Positions 17,381 through 27,688 of a stretch of 64,000 nt of DNA are shown piece after piece (the first letter of the stretch is position 1; the number at the start of each line of letters is the position of its first letter). The translations under genes and the position numbers were made by a program. Below the pieces are notes generated by a model. It had not been told where the DNA came from and searched no databases. It saw only the letters and a list, made by a program, of their open reading frames with translations. The stretch comes from Anaerolineaceae bacterium (GTDB lineage: Bacteria; Chloroflexota; Anaerolineae; Aggregatilineales; Phototrophicaceae). The stretch is from positions 845,991-909,990 of the forward strand of contig PABP01000014.1 in NCBI GenBank assembly GCA_002699585.1, in the 5' to 3' direction.

Positions 17381-17407
17381 ACATGCGACCTGTTCTGGGT
17401 CGCATGT
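17381..17407 (-). terminator. Hairpin after the threonine-synthase-receiver gene
   Basis: ACATGCGACC (17381-17390) pairs perfectly with GGTCGCATGT (17398-17407) around a 7-nt loop. On the minus strand it lies 45 bases after the stop at 17452 and is followed by the moderately T-rich TTGATTTCTT. It may be a leaky terminator between the fusion gene and the receiver-kinase gene. Confidence 0.5.
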
Positions 17408-17451
17408 CCATGAGGTAATCATAATTCGATGTGTCAGGGGCTAAGTGGCGC

Positions 17452-19128
17452 TCAGTTCAGGCGTTGCATCAGGCTTTCGATCATCGACTCATCAATGAAA
17501 GAACCTTTTTGCAGGACCATTTCCGCATTCTCGTTAAGGTACTGCTGCTCGTGGACCGTCAATTCCTTGGCCGTTACCACCACCACCGGGATGTGCTGCA
17601 AGCTGGCGTCGGCCTTCAGGATTTCAATGACCTGGAAACCATCCACATCCGGCATCATCAGGTCCGTGATGACCAGATCAGGCTTGATGTCGCGTACCAG
17701 GTTTAGGCCACTTGCGCCGTTTTCCGCCAGGTAGACTTCACAGTTTTCACGGGCATTCAAAATGCGGACCATCAGTCGGGCGGCAGCTTCATTGTCTTCC
17801 ATGACCACCACGCGCCGCAAATCGTCGCCAATGCGATGTACCACGCTGCTCAACTCGTCCATAGGGATGGTGTGCGTACGGGCCGTGTTGGACATATCGA
17901 CCTGCTTTTGCCAGCGCTCTCCCAGGATGCGCTTTTCGACGGGCAGCGTATGGCCGGAAGCGTTGACGACCACCACGTCATCTGGTTTGATGATGCCTTT
18001 GCGCACCATGCGGAACAAACCCGCCAGCGTGACGCCTGTCGCGGGTTCGACGGAAATACCATCGTAGCGCGCCAGCATTTTAATCGCATTGAAGGCATCT
18101 TCGTCGGAAGCCGCCTCAAAGTGCCCGCCGTGCTCCTGCACATAATCCCAGAGAATTTCGTAAGCTCGGCCTGGGTTGCCCGTCGCCAACGTCACAATCA
18201 CCGTGTCGGATGTCTCTTTCGGGGTAGCGACCCGCTGACCGCGCTCGAAGGCTTCTACCATCGGCGCGCAGCCCGAAGATTGAATCATGCCGAATGAGGG
18301 CATCTTATCAATCACCCCGAACTCCATCAATTCTTCAAAACCGTTGCCCACACCAATCGGTCCCAGGCCACCGCTGACCCCCTGTAGGTACCAGTCCGGC
18401 GCGCGCCACCGTTGGCCATTTTCCAGTTCATCGCCCAACTGCTCGGCGATCTCATAGGCCATCGTTTTCATGCCTTCGGTCGCCGCGACGCTCTTGATGC
18501 CTTTATCGAGGAAAATCTGTTTGTTCTTGGCAAAACTCGCCGCCAAGGCTTTGGTCTGGTCATACGTACCGGTCGTGCCGATGATTTCCGCGCCGTACAG
18601 GGCGGCTTCGCGCATTTTGTCATTGGGCGTCAACTGTGGGAAGAATGCCCACAGCTTGATGCCAGAGCGCGCGGCATAAGCCGCATAAGCGATAGCCACA
18701 TTACCCGTGCTGGCGACAACCACCTCATCGATGTGCATTTCCGCCAGGGCACTGATCGCGACCGTTGCCTGTCTGTCTTTAAAGCTGCCCGTAGGTCCCT
18801 GGCGCTCATCTTTGATGTACAGGTTTTTTAAACCCAGGCTGGCCGCCAGCGCACGGCTCTTAATCAGCGGTGTGCCGCCTTCGCCCATCGTGATGATATT
18901 TTTGGTGTTGTAGATGGGCAACACTTCATGGTAGCGCCACAAGGTCTGTGGGCGCATTTTAAGTTCTTTGAGCCACGCACGCACGTCAAACCCACCGAAG
19001 TCATAGCGCGGCTTCATGATCGTTTCACCACAGTTTGCGCATTTACCTTTAAATGCGTACATGGGTGTCTCTGTGTGGCAGTACGTGCATTCTAGGTTGA
19101 TGACTTTTCGTCGAGTATCGATGGTCAT
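17452..19128 (-). CDS. Threonine synthase-like enzyme fused to a receiver domain
   Basis: A 558-residue protein. Residues 1-430 form a fold-type II PLP enzyme of the threonine-synthase family: Zn-ribbon Cys (C14, C17, C30, C33), PLP lysine in GPTGSFKDRQ (K117), and VASTGNVAIAYAAYAAR and GVSGGLGPIGVGNG loops. Residues about 437-558 are a complete CheY-like receiver: acidic pair (VVVMEDNE), phospho-acceptor in LVITDLMMPDVDG (D489), Thr in VVVTAKEL and Lys in VLQKGSF. Both halves keep their key residues. The family reaction makes threonine from phosphohomoserine; the exact substrate here is not proven. A 200-base gap with a hairpin separates it from the giant kinase upstream. Control of the enzyme by phosphorylation is inference. 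Confidence 0.88.
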   Translation of the reverse strand: MTIDTRRKVINLECTYCHTETPMYAFKGKCANCGETIMKPRYDFGGFDVRAWLKELKMRPQTLWRYHEVLPIYNTKNIITMGEGGTPLIKSRALAASLGLKNLYIKDERQGPTGSFKDRQATVAISALAEMHIDEVVVASTGNVAIAYAAYAARSGIKLWAFFPQLTPNDKMREAALYGAEIIGTTGTYDQTKALAASFAKNKQIFLDKGIKSVAATEGMKTMAYEIAEQLGDELENGQRWRAPDWYLQGVSGGLGPIGVGNGFEELMEFGVIDKMPSFGMIQSSGCAPMVEAFERGQRVATPKETSDTVIVTLATGNPGRAYEILWDYVQEHGGHFEAASDEDAFNAIKMLARYDGISVEPATGVTLAGLFRMVRKGIIKPDDVVVVNASGHTLPVEKRILGERWQKQVDMSNTARTHTIPMDELSSVVHRIGDDLRRVVVMEDNEAAARLMVRILNARENCEVYLAENGASGLNLVRDIKPDLVITDLMMPDVDGFQVIEILKADASLQHIPVVVVTAKELTVHEQQYLNENAEMVLQKGSFIDESMIESLMQRLN

Positions 19129-19245
19129 ATTTGCTTTCTTATGGGTCCCATTATGTTACATGGTAAAGCAACGCTCAACTAACAGGATCATATCGGGTCT
19201 TGGGTGTGTGTCCAATGCCTATGTGAACACATTGCCCCGTAACAC

Positions 19246-19268
19246 AAAGACGCTATGAAAGCGTCTTT
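19246..19268 (-). terminator. Hairpin after the giant kinase gene
   Basis: AAAGACGCT (19246-19254) and AGCGTCTTT (19260-19268) form a perfect 9-bp stem with a 5-nt loop, about 60 bases after the stop at 19329. The T run is short, so termination may be partial. Confidence 0.5.
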
Positions 19269-19328
19269 GGCATATCCGTATCAATTGTAGTCCACCCACA
19301 GTTATGAAACCGTTAAGTTTTGTAAGAT

Positions 19329-22300
19329 TTAGGTATTCATACTGAGATTGTCACGCACATCTGTTAGTAAATTGTCCAGCGCTTCCTGGCTGATGGTAGC
19401 TTTGTACAGGATGCATAGGTCCTCGAGTTTTGCTTTCTGATCGGAATCCAGGTCCGTTTCGCTGGTCACGATAATGATCGGGATCGTCTGTGTCTCCGGG
19501 TTGGCGCGCAGTTCTTCCAGCACGGTGAAGCCATCCATTTCCGGCATCATCAAGTCCAGGATAATCAAGTCGGGTTGGCGGCGCGCGACCATCGAGATGC
19601 CTTCCCGGCCATTATCTGCGCTGAATACGCGATAATTGCCATGTGCCGTCAGCAACTGCATCAACAGGCGGATGCTGTCGGGTTGGTCATCGATGATGAG
19701 GATACGCTCGCGTTGGCTTTCCAACTCGGCTTGTTTGACAGCTTCCAGCAGTTCATCGGGCATAAAAGGACGCTGTAGGATAGTATGCGCGCCCAGGCGA
19801 TAAGCCCGTTCCGTCTCATCGGATAGGCTGGCGATCACTACCGGGATGTCAAAGGTATCGTCGCGCTCTTTCAACTGCTCCAGGATGTTCCAACCCTTAC
19901 CATTGGCGAAGTTGACGTCCATCACAATTACCGTCGGGCGCAGATTGCTAGCCATCGCCTGGGCATAGGCGGCATGGTCGGCTGTGTAGACCTCGACCCC
20001 ATCGCGTTGCAGCACTTTACGATACTGATCGACCATATTTTTGTCATCTTCGATCAGCAAAACATCGCGCTTTTGCGGTAGGGCGGGCATGTTATTTGGC
20101 GGTGTCAGCGCACTGCTTTTGCTAGCCTGCGTTTCTTTGCTGCCGTTGGCGCTTCCATTGTGGCCATTTGGGGCCGCTTCTTTAGGTTGTTGAGGCGCAG
20201 TCGGCTTTGCAGGCAGCTTGGTATCCATGACGGATTGTTTTTGTGTTTGTTCGCCTGGGCTGTCTTCCTCGTTTGCCTCATCCTCGTCAACGGGCTGCGT
20301 TGGAATCGTAACGGTGAAGGTGGACCCGACATTGACCTCGGATGCAACAGTGAGTTCACCACCCTGTAGCTCTGCTAGCGATTTAGAGAGCGGTAGGCCC
20401 AGGCCCGTACCGCCGACTGTCCGCGTCAAGGAGTTGTCAACCTGGCGGAATTGCTCGAACAAAATCGGGATGTCGGACTCGGCGATGCCAATGCCCGTAT
20501 CAACCACATCAATGCGCACCAGGCTTTCGCCATTTTGTTCGATGGCATACGCGCGGATGGTGATGGAACCATCGTTTGTGAACTTAACGGCGTTGTTAGT
20601 CAGGTTGATGAGAATCTGGCGCGAGCGGAATTCGTCACCGAACGCCGGTGGCAAGTTCGGCGCAACTTCAACGCGCAAATCGACAGTTGGCTTCTCTTTC
20701 AGCAGGCCAATCGTCATCGATTTGACGCTTTCCAGCATCGGCTTGATCTCGAAGTAATCCAGCTTCAGCGACATCTTATTGGCTTCGATCTTGGCCTGAT
20801 CGAGGATATCGTTAATCAGGTTGAGCAGGTGGTTGCCGCTGTTATAGATCGTGGTCAGGTCTTGCTCCTGCATTTCCGTCAGCGGCCCGTCGATGCCTTT
20901 CAGCATCACACGGCTAAAGCCAATAATGGAGTTCAGCGGCGTGCGCAATTCATGGCTCATCGCTGCCAGGAACTGGCTCTTCAGGCGGTCGAGTTCACGC
21001 AATTGCTCATTGGATAGCTGGAGCTTCTCTACCAGCAGCGTATTCTGAATAACGGCTGCCAGCGAGCCGACCAGCGTAATCGTCAATTGCACAACCGCAT
21101 CGTTAAAGGCTTTTGAACGCCGTGCCTCTAGTACCAGCACACCGACTAACTCCGAACCCGACACAATCGGGACCAGCAGCGCGCTGTTTGATTCTGGGTG
21201 GATGGGGACATACTCAGAGTGCATTGCAATCCGGTTGATCACCATCGGCCTGCGCGTACCCGTCACCTGGACGATAGCGCGGGTGGTGTCATCCAGATTG
21301 ATTTCTTCCAGTTCACTCAGGTCGTCACCATAGTTGACGCCTGCTGACGCCTTCAGGGTCATCAAGGCATTGCCTTCATAATCCTTGTATAACTGCGGCA
21401 GATAGATCATGACCGTATCGACGTTCATCGTTTGCTGGACGCGCTCGCTGATCGCGTTTAGGGCGTCGTCCAGACTATCCGCAGATGCCGCCGTTGTCGT
21501 CATATCCAGCAGGAAGCTCATATCGCTGGCACGATGTTGGGCATCTTCATACAGATGAGCGTTGTCGATAGCAATGGCAATCTGGGAGGCCAGCGACGTC
21601 AAGACCTGGATGTCATCTTCAATGAATGCGTTTGGCTCGTTCGACTGTACATCGAGCGCACCTAGCACCTTGCCTTTGGTCATTAGCGGCAGGGCCATTT
21701 CGGATCGTGTCAGTGGCAGGACTGGATTCGCGCGGTGTACGACGCTCGCATCTGTGGTATCCAGCGCAATGGTCGGCTCCGTGCTGGCTGTCACACGCCC
21801 AATCACGCTGTCGGAGCCTTTCTTGAGTTTATGGCCTTTGGCTAGTAGGGCTTCACCAGCCTGGCCGGTGCTGGCCTTGAGCAAGGCCCATTCGTCAGCT
21901 TCATCCATCAGGAAGATCTGAACGTGATCGTAGCTAAACTGTTTCTGAATCAGATCGACGACCTGCGGCAGCAACACGTTAAGGTCCAGCAGTTGGCTGG
22001 CGCGCTGGCTGATCTCCGCCGATGTCTGTAACTGGCGTGCACGCCGTTCGATTTGCTCAACTAGCCGGGATGCTTCCAAGGAGAGCGAGGTTTGTTCTGC
22101 AAACGACTGGAAAATACGCACATGCTGATCGTTGTAGTTAAATGGCTCGCGCGATCCAATCCACATCGCGCCCAGGCCGTGGCCACCCACACGCAGCGGC
22201 ATGATGACCACCGAGCGCGCATCCAGGCTTTCAATACTGGCCTGTTCCATTATGTCCAGGTCTAGGTTTTCGTCATAGATGTCAGCGATGGTGATAACCT

Positions 22301-25300
22301 GATCCGTCGCCAGAAGCGACCATGCCGGGAACTGGTCCGGTGTCAGCGTGACACCCGTTAGTTCGACATCGCCATCTGGCGACCAACTCGCCGCGATTTC
22401 TAATAAGCTGCCTTCCTCATCCCACTCGGAGCGCTCCAACACGGCGATGAACACCAGGTTTACATGTGGTTCGATCAGGTAATTGACGATGACATCCACA
22501 ATCTCCTGGACGTTATCGACCTCGATCAAGGCTCGGCTGGCCTGGTAGAGCGTACTGGTTTCGTTCAGCGTGCTCTGGATTTGTTGCAGCAGCATCTGAT
22601 TATCCAATACCACCGAGGCACTGGCTACGATGGTATTCATCAAGCGCCTGAAATCATTGCCGAAGGCGCGTGGCTCAGTATAGCCAATGATGAAACGCCC
22701 ACTGGGCACGTCCTGCACCCGCAGATCCAATGCGACACAGGCGGCGATATTCTTGGTATTCAACAATTCATGGCCGATGGCGCCCAGTTCATCAAGTGCA
22801 ATATCCTCAATATAGAGGCCATCACGCGTATCCAGTGGCAGCGTAACCAGATGCTCCATATTCAGGCCATTTTCAATGCTTTCCTCAAACCCTTCAGAGG
22901 CCATTTGTAGGGTCTGCTCATCGGTATTATCTCTCAGGTAAATCGCATACATATCCGCATCCAGGCTGCGTAGTGTGTCCACGATGGCATCTGTCAGCGA
23001 GAAGGCATCCGTCGCCTGGTTAATATTGGTGGATGCATTGTAAAGTTGTGCCGTCTGATTCAGGGCGTTTTGTGTGCTGACCACCAACATGCGATTTTCC
23101 AGTGACGTACTGGTGATGTCACTCATGGAGAGCAGCGCGCGTTCTTGTTCTGGTGTCAGGCTGTGGGATTTCTGGTTTGTGAGGACCAACCATCCCAACG
23201 GCATTTCGCGGCTGGTCGAGCGCATCGGCACGGCCAGCAAGCTGCCAATTTGCATCTCAGATAGCATCCATTCCATCTCTGGCGACAGATCTTCAAGGTC
23301 ATCAGTATCGTTGATGCGCACCATATCATGCGGAGAGAACAGGCTCGCCAGTCGTTCAGGGTCAGGCACAGTCTGGATCATATCGCGGACGGATTCCAGT
23401 CGATTCTCGTTTTCGTTGTAAAGAATGACGTGGATGTCATCCGACTGTTGCAGCGACATATGGACCAGGATCGTATCCAGCAGTTCTTCGATGTTCCCCG
23501 CTTCGATCATGGCTCGCTGCGCTTCATACATCGTGACAGTTTCGCGCAGGGTTTCCTGTAGCGTATTTTCCAGGTTACGGATATTGCTGATGTCCTGTAG
23601 TGCAATCACGATGCCGCGCAAGTTGCCATCCGCGTTGGTGATAGGGGCAGCATTCATCAGCATATCAATGCGATAGTCATCGGTGATGATGGCGATGTCG
23701 TCGGTGGTCGTAGGTTCCTTTGTTTCCCTGGCGATATACAACGCCAACTCGTCAATCGGGTAGGGCATATTGGTGCCGCTGCGATACAGGTTGTAGACTG
23801 CCGGGTCAAAGGGCTTGTCCATCTCAACGGGACGTCGTAGCAGGTCTTCCGCCTGTCTATTGTGCTGCATCGGGATAAAGGTCTGCGGATCAACCACGAT
23901 GACGCCTGTTGGCATTCTCGCCAGGATAGCGTCCAGGTTGCGGCGTTCATCTTCCGTCGCACTCAGCAGGGATTGGCGATCCAATGCCGACGAAAGCAGT
24001 GTCGCTGTTGTCTCTAGGTAGCGCACATATGATGCCTTGAAAACATTGCATTGACTGGAGCGAACGATCAACACACCGAACCACTTTTGGCCAGTGCTCA
24101 GGCTGATGGCGACCGCTTCACCGTGTCCTTCTGGCTGGAGGATATGAGCAATAGCCGGATCAACCAGCTCGCCAGTTTCGTCAGATGTGTGATAGATGCC
24201 ACTGTTTAACTGTAAGAAACTGGCGAAAGGTACATCATGATGGTCAATGACCGTGCCTGTTTCCGGTGTTCGTTCGGCATCCTCGTTGCTCAACCATTGG
24301 AAGGCATACGTCAGTTGGGACGCGCTCTCGCTGGGTACTGGCTTGGCCAGCAGCAGCGAAATAGAAATATCCAACGACTTGCCCTGCTCATCATCCACCA
24401 ATGGGCTGCTGAGATGTAGCGCCATTGATTCATAGATTGCCGCATTGTCTGCTGCAGTGGCAATCGCGCGGCTGGCAGCATACAGCCGGCGGGCCTCATT
24501 TAGGGCCGCTTCTGTCCGGTCGAGCAGACGTTTATTTTCGATCTGCGTGCTCATCTGCGAACTAAGCGCTAGGAAGCTGTCGATATCTTCGTTGTCTGTG
24601 CTCACATATTGCTGGGCGGTGATGATAAATAAGCCCAGGAACTGGTTAGACGCAAACAACGGGAAAAGGGCCAGGAATTGTGCCCCAATCTCGTGGACCC
24701 ACTCCAACAGCGGGTTTTCATCTGCTTGGTTGATCTGGGTTGTGAGCACCAGCGGTGAGCGATCTTGCAAGAAATGGTCGTCGACAATAGACAGGTTCAC
24801 CGTCTGTCTTATCTTGGTGACGAGGCCTGCTTCTGTCCGGGCAATGAAGTGCAATGACTCTGGCCACGGCGTGCTGGATACGTCACTATCGACCAGACCG
24901 AGCCAGAAGTCAAAACTATCCTCATTAGATGTGATAAGGGCCGCTTGCAGCGTATCCTCAATCGTTTGGCTGGTGTTAATCAGACGGCTGGCGACATACA
25001 GGCGCTCATTGCGCGTCAGCGCACTTTCGATTTGATCGAACAGCACGCGGTTATCGACTGCGACACTCATCTGGCTAATCAAAGCCCGTAGGATACGCAT
25101 TTCGCGTTCATTAAACGCGCGTGGGGTGTCATAACGCAACTTGATAAAGCCACGCCATAAGCCACGAACATTTAATGGTATGACCACAAAAGCTGTTTGC
25201 TCGGTTAAACCCGCGTGGGGTATGGCGTGTTTGAAGCCCTCCGGCATGGTGGCAGCCGTCATGATGTGAATGTCGGTTGGGTCCAACCACTGGAGCCACT

Positions 25301-27617
25301 CGCTACTGCTGGCCTTGATCGTTTCACCGACCTGGATGCCATCAACCGTCGTGCCCGTCAGTTCCGTTAGGGTGGCAATCGTGGTCCCCTGGTGGTTCTC
25401 CAATGGAACATTGTCAAACAGCCATAGATGAATGTCGGATGAATCCACGAGCACACCACTACGGATGGCTTCGAGTACATCGGAGAGCGAGTCCGCCGAA
25501 CTGAGCTGGCTGCTGAGGTAATACAGCACCGACGTTTCAGACAGGGTCAATTGCGTTTCCTGGAACAAACGGGCATTTTCCAGCGCCAGCGCTACGCGAT
25601 TTGCGACCGTATCCAGGATAAGTTGGTAATCTTCGCTGAGGACCTCATCCGGGTTGATCCCGACATCCAGTGAGCCAATTTCTTCGCCTCGCACACGGAT
25701 CGGCGCGCTTAATGTTTGATCCTGCTCACTTAAGGGCTCCCCGTATGCTGTGAAGACGTCCATGTCTTCATCAAACTTTGACCATGCTTCTCGTGTAAGC
25801 TGACGATTCAGCTTCTCGATTTCAGTTACACGCGCGCTGGATTCTTGTTTGAGCCGGGCATTATGGATCGCAATCGCGAATTGATCCGCAATTAACTGGA
25901 AAGTGGGTAGGTCATCGCTGTTAAAAGCATGTATCTCACGGCTCTGTATATCGAGTATGCCCATCACATTGTCTTTGATGTGCAGCGGTAAGGCTAATTC
26001 GGAGCGTGTTTCTGGTAGCAAGGGATTGTGAAGATGGTTTGCATTTTTCGCTTGGGTATCGTCAATGCTAACCGGACGATTTTCGCGGGCGGCCACCGCA
26101 ACGACGGATCGCGTGTCAGCAGTCAAGGGAATGCGATAATTTTGATCCAATAACTGTCGTCCAGTCTCACCGCGACTGTAACTCAGGACAGCGAATTCCT
26201 TGAAGTCATCGATGAAAAATACCTGGGCATGATAATGTCCCAGGCTGCTGCATACCAGGTTCAGCGCCCTGTTGACCAGGGTATCCAGGTTATCAATTGT
26301 CACCATCTCATGGCCCAGATAACCCGCCACCTGCATATTCCGATTATGCTGTTCCGTCCGGGCGATAAGTTCCTGGTTTAAGTTCTCGATATGTTCTGAA
26401 ACATGCTCGGCTGCCGTGACCAGTTGGGCTGGCGTGGTGCTCATCATAGTGCTGCTGTCGTTTGTAACCCGGCCCTCGTTGGCTAACTGCTGGACCAAAT
26501 CAGAAGCGACCTCAAAGTGCTGCGTTAACCGTGACAAATAGGTGCGTAGGAAGAGTGTAATCGCCAACCCAAGCGCGGCCGTCGTCACGATAACCAGGAC
26601 GATAGCAAAAATATCTTTGGAATACGCTGTGAAGAAATCACTGACCAGTACCAGCTTCCACATCGCATTGTGGACCCCGTCCAGGTCAATGCGGCGTGTC
26701 GATATGATGTTTGTGTTATCGAACTGATGGATGAAATCTTTGTCAGTAGCTGTCAGCGTGTCGGTAATCCGGCTATACAGCTCATTAAACGTTTCATTAC
26801 CCTCTTCGGGATGCAAGTTCGCAAGGAAGTTGCTCGTCAGGTCGCCACTATCGGCCAGGTAAACATTATCGTTGGCCACGAACAGCAAATGATCGGACTG
26901 CGCGACCTGGACAACACTATCAGGGCTGGTGGCGCTGTTAATCACATCCGTAAATGCACGACTATCGATAACAAACTGAAGCACGCCACTAACCTGGCCG
27001 CTATCGTCATAAACAGGGGCCAAGAGGTCGAAATGAGCATGTGGTGGATTATAGAGTGTGCCATTTTCTGTCAGATGCGTCTGGTAGTTCCCCATGACGA
27101 TGTCACGGACATCACCAGAAACAATGCTTTGGAAACCTGGCTCACTGGCAATCTCGTCATTGTATGTGCCTTCGATTGGATGCTCAACAACCTGGACATC
27201 CCCATATTGTTTGATGACTTCCAGGTGAACATTTCCATCTATATCAATAAAGCGTGCTGCAATCCCGCTCTCGTCACGGGCGATGGCTGTCTGCATTTCA
27301 AGCAAGGCCGCACGGCCAATACTCTCATAACCCTCAGATACATAAATCATCTCTGAACTATGAGCTAAGTTGGATAGTGTCCTGATATGCCTATTCAACT
27401 CCATCTCGATGATGCTTTTGGCACGGTTCAGGATCGCCACGTGCTGATCCTCTAGCTTGTGGCGCGCATCAACGCCAATTGACACAATCGCGACCATACC
27501 CAGGATGACTAATCCAAGCGTAATAAAGGGGATGATCTGCCGAAGCATCGACTCGGCGATAGAGTCAGATGGGGATCTATTTTGTCTCACAGTGTCTATC
27601 ATGTAACCTGACCTCAT
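19329..27617 (-). CDS. Giant hybrid histidine kinase: dCache, 9 GAF, PAS, HK, 2 receivers
   Basis: A 2762-residue membrane sensor. Approximate order: TM1 (28-48), extracytoplasmic dCache-like domain (50-330), TM2 (334-357), GAF1 (430-590), half-GAF with EAWSKF lead (610-690), GAF2-4 (695-1212), PAS (1222-1345), GAF5-9 (1355-2190), HisKA (2205-2275; MSHELRTPLNSII, H2222), HATPase_c (2310-2435; LTNNAVKF, VVDTGIGI, GGTGLGLPLSKS), a low-complexity Pro/Asn/Lys linker, receiver 1 (2520-2635; D2567) and receiver 2 (2642-2755; ILDLMMPEMDG, D2688). Receiver 1 has Arg (LQRPF) where Lys is expected. It is the last gene in a chain of GAF proteins, 71 bases after the previous stop. An ATG five codons on (27602) has a better ribosome site and may be the true start. 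Confidence 0.92.
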   Translation of the reverse strand: MRSGYMIDTVRQNRSPSDSIAESMLRQIIPFITLGLVILGMVAIVSIGVDARHKLEDQHVAILNRAKSIIEMELNRHIRTLSNLAHSSEMIYVSEGYESIGRAALLEMQTAIARDESGIAARFIDIDGNVHLEVIKQYGDVQVVEHPIEGTYNDEIASEPGFQSIVSGDVRDIVMGNYQTHLTENGTLYNPPHAHFDLLAPVYDDSGQVSGVLQFVIDSRAFTDVINSATSPDSVVQVAQSDHLLFVANDNVYLADSGDLTSNFLANLHPEEGNETFNELYSRITDTLTATDKDFIHQFDNTNIISTRRIDLDGVHNAMWKLVLVSDFFTAYSKDIFAIVLVIVTTAALGLAITLFLRTYLSRLTQHFEVASDLVQQLANEGRVTNDSSTMMSTTPAQLVTAAEHVSEHIENLNQELIARTEQHNRNMQVAGYLGHEMVTIDNLDTLVNRALNLVCSSLGHYHAQVFFIDDFKEFAVLSYSRGETGRQLLDQNYRIPLTADTRSVVAVAARENRPVSIDDTQAKNANHLHNPLLPETRSELALPLHIKDNVMGILDIQSREIHAFNSDDLPTFQLIADQFAIAIHNARLKQESSARVTEIEKLNRQLTREAWSKFDEDMDVFTAYGEPLSEQDQTLSAPIRVRGEEIGSLDVGINPDEVLSEDYQLILDTVANRVALALENARLFQETQLTLSETSVLYYLSSQLSSADSLSDVLEAIRSGVLVDSSDIHLWLFDNVPLENHQGTTIATLTELTGTTVDGIQVGETIKASSSEWLQWLDPTDIHIMTAATMPEGFKHAIPHAGLTEQTAFVVIPLNVRGLWRGFIKLRYDTPRAFNEREMRILRALISQMSVAVDNRVLFDQIESALTRNERLYVASRLINTSQTIEDTLQAALITSNEDSFDFWLGLVDSDVSSTPWPESLHFIARTEAGLVTKIRQTVNLSIVDDHFLQDRSPLVLTTQINQADENPLLEWVHEIGAQFLALFPLFASNQFLGLFIITAQQYVSTDNEDIDSFLALSSQMSTQIENKRLLDRTEAALNEARRLYAASRAIATAADNAAIYESMALHLSSPLVDDEQGKSLDISISLLLAKPVPSESASQLTYAFQWLSNEDAERTPETGTVIDHHDVPFASFLQLNSGIYHTSDETGELVDPAIAHILQPEGHGEAVAISLSTGQKWFGVLIVRSSQCNVFKASYVRYLETTATLLSSALDRQSLLSATEDERRNLDAILARMPTGVIVVDPQTFIPMQHNRQAEDLLRRPVEMDKPFDPAVYNLYRSGTNMPYPIDELALYIARETKEPTTTDDIAIITDDYRIDMLMNAAPITNADGNLRGIVIALQDISNIRNLENTLQETLRETVTMYEAQRAMIEAGNIEELLDTILVHMSLQQSDDIHVILYNENENRLESVRDMIQTVPDPERLASLFSPHDMVRINDTDDLEDLSPEMEWMLSEMQIGSLLAVPMRSTSREMPLGWLVLTNQKSHSLTPEQERALLSMSDITSTSLENRMLVVSTQNALNQTAQLYNASTNINQATDAFSLTDAIVDTLRSLDADMYAIYLRDNTDEQTLQMASEGFEESIENGLNMEHLVTLPLDTRDGLYIEDIALDELGAIGHELLNTKNIAACVALDLRVQDVPSGRFIIGYTEPRAFGNDFRRLMNTIVASASVVLDNQMLLQQIQSTLNETSTLYQASRALIEVDNVQEIVDVIVNYLIEPHVNLVFIAVLERSEWDEEGSLLEIAASWSPDGDVELTGVTLTPDQFPAWSLLATDQVITIADIYDENLDLDIMEQASIESLDARSVVIMPLRVGGHGLGAMWIGSREPFNYNDQHVRIFQSFAEQTSLSLEASRLVEQIERRARQLQTSAEISQRASQLLDLNVLLPQVVDLIQKQFSYDHVQIFLMDEADEWALLKASTGQAGEALLAKGHKLKKGSDSVIGRVTASTEPTIALDTTDASVVHRANPVLPLTRSEMALPLMTKGKVLGALDVQSNEPNAFIEDDIQVLTSLASQIAIAIDNAHLYEDAQHRASDMSFLLDMTTTAASADSLDDALNAISERVQQTMNVDTVMIYLPQLYKDYEGNALMTLKASAGVNYGDDLSELEEINLDDTTRAIVQVTGTRRPMVINRIAMHSEYVPIHPESNSALLVPIVSGSELVGVLVLEARRSKAFNDAVVQLTITLVGSLAAVIQNTLLVEKLQLSNEQLRELDRLKSQFLAAMSHELRTPLNSIIGFSRVMLKGIDGPLTEMQEQDLTTIYNSGNHLLNLINDILDQAKIEANKMSLKLDYFEIKPMLESVKSMTIGLLKEKPTVDLRVEVAPNLPPAFGDEFRSRQILINLTNNAVKFTNDGSITIRAYAIEQNGESLVRIDVVDTGIGIAESDIPILFEQFRQVDNSLTRTVGGTGLGLPLSKSLAELQGGELTVASEVNVGSTFTVTIPTQPVDEDEANEEDSPGEQTQKQSVMDTKLPAKPTAPQQPKEAAPNGHNGSANGSKETQASKSSALTPPNNMPALPQKRDVLLIEDDKNMVDQYRKVLQRDGVEVYTADHAAYAQAMASNLRPTVIVMDVNFANGKGWNILEQLKERDDTFDIPVVIASLSDETERAYRLGAHTILQRPFMPDELLEAVKQAELESQRERILIIDDQPDSIRLLMQLLTAHGNYRVFSADNGREGISMVARRQPDLIILDLMMPEMDGFTVLEELRANPETQTIPIIIVTSETDLDSDQKAKLEDLCILYKATISQEALDNLLTDVRDNLSMNT

Positions 27618-27688
27618 TTAGTCATTCAGAGGTGATCTGTTTGCCGTCATTGTCAGTTTATGCTGTCGTCCCGACCAGAGCCGTACGC

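Noticed and set aside
19200..19245. Possible further member of the GTAGGGGC palindrome family
   Set aside because: Only ATTGCCCCGTAAC resembles an edge of the family and there is no clear palindrome.
26670..27356. 228-codon plus-strand frame opposite the dCache domain of the giant kinase
   Set aside because: No motif or start signal; it lies wholly within the N-terminal sensor region of the kinase gene.
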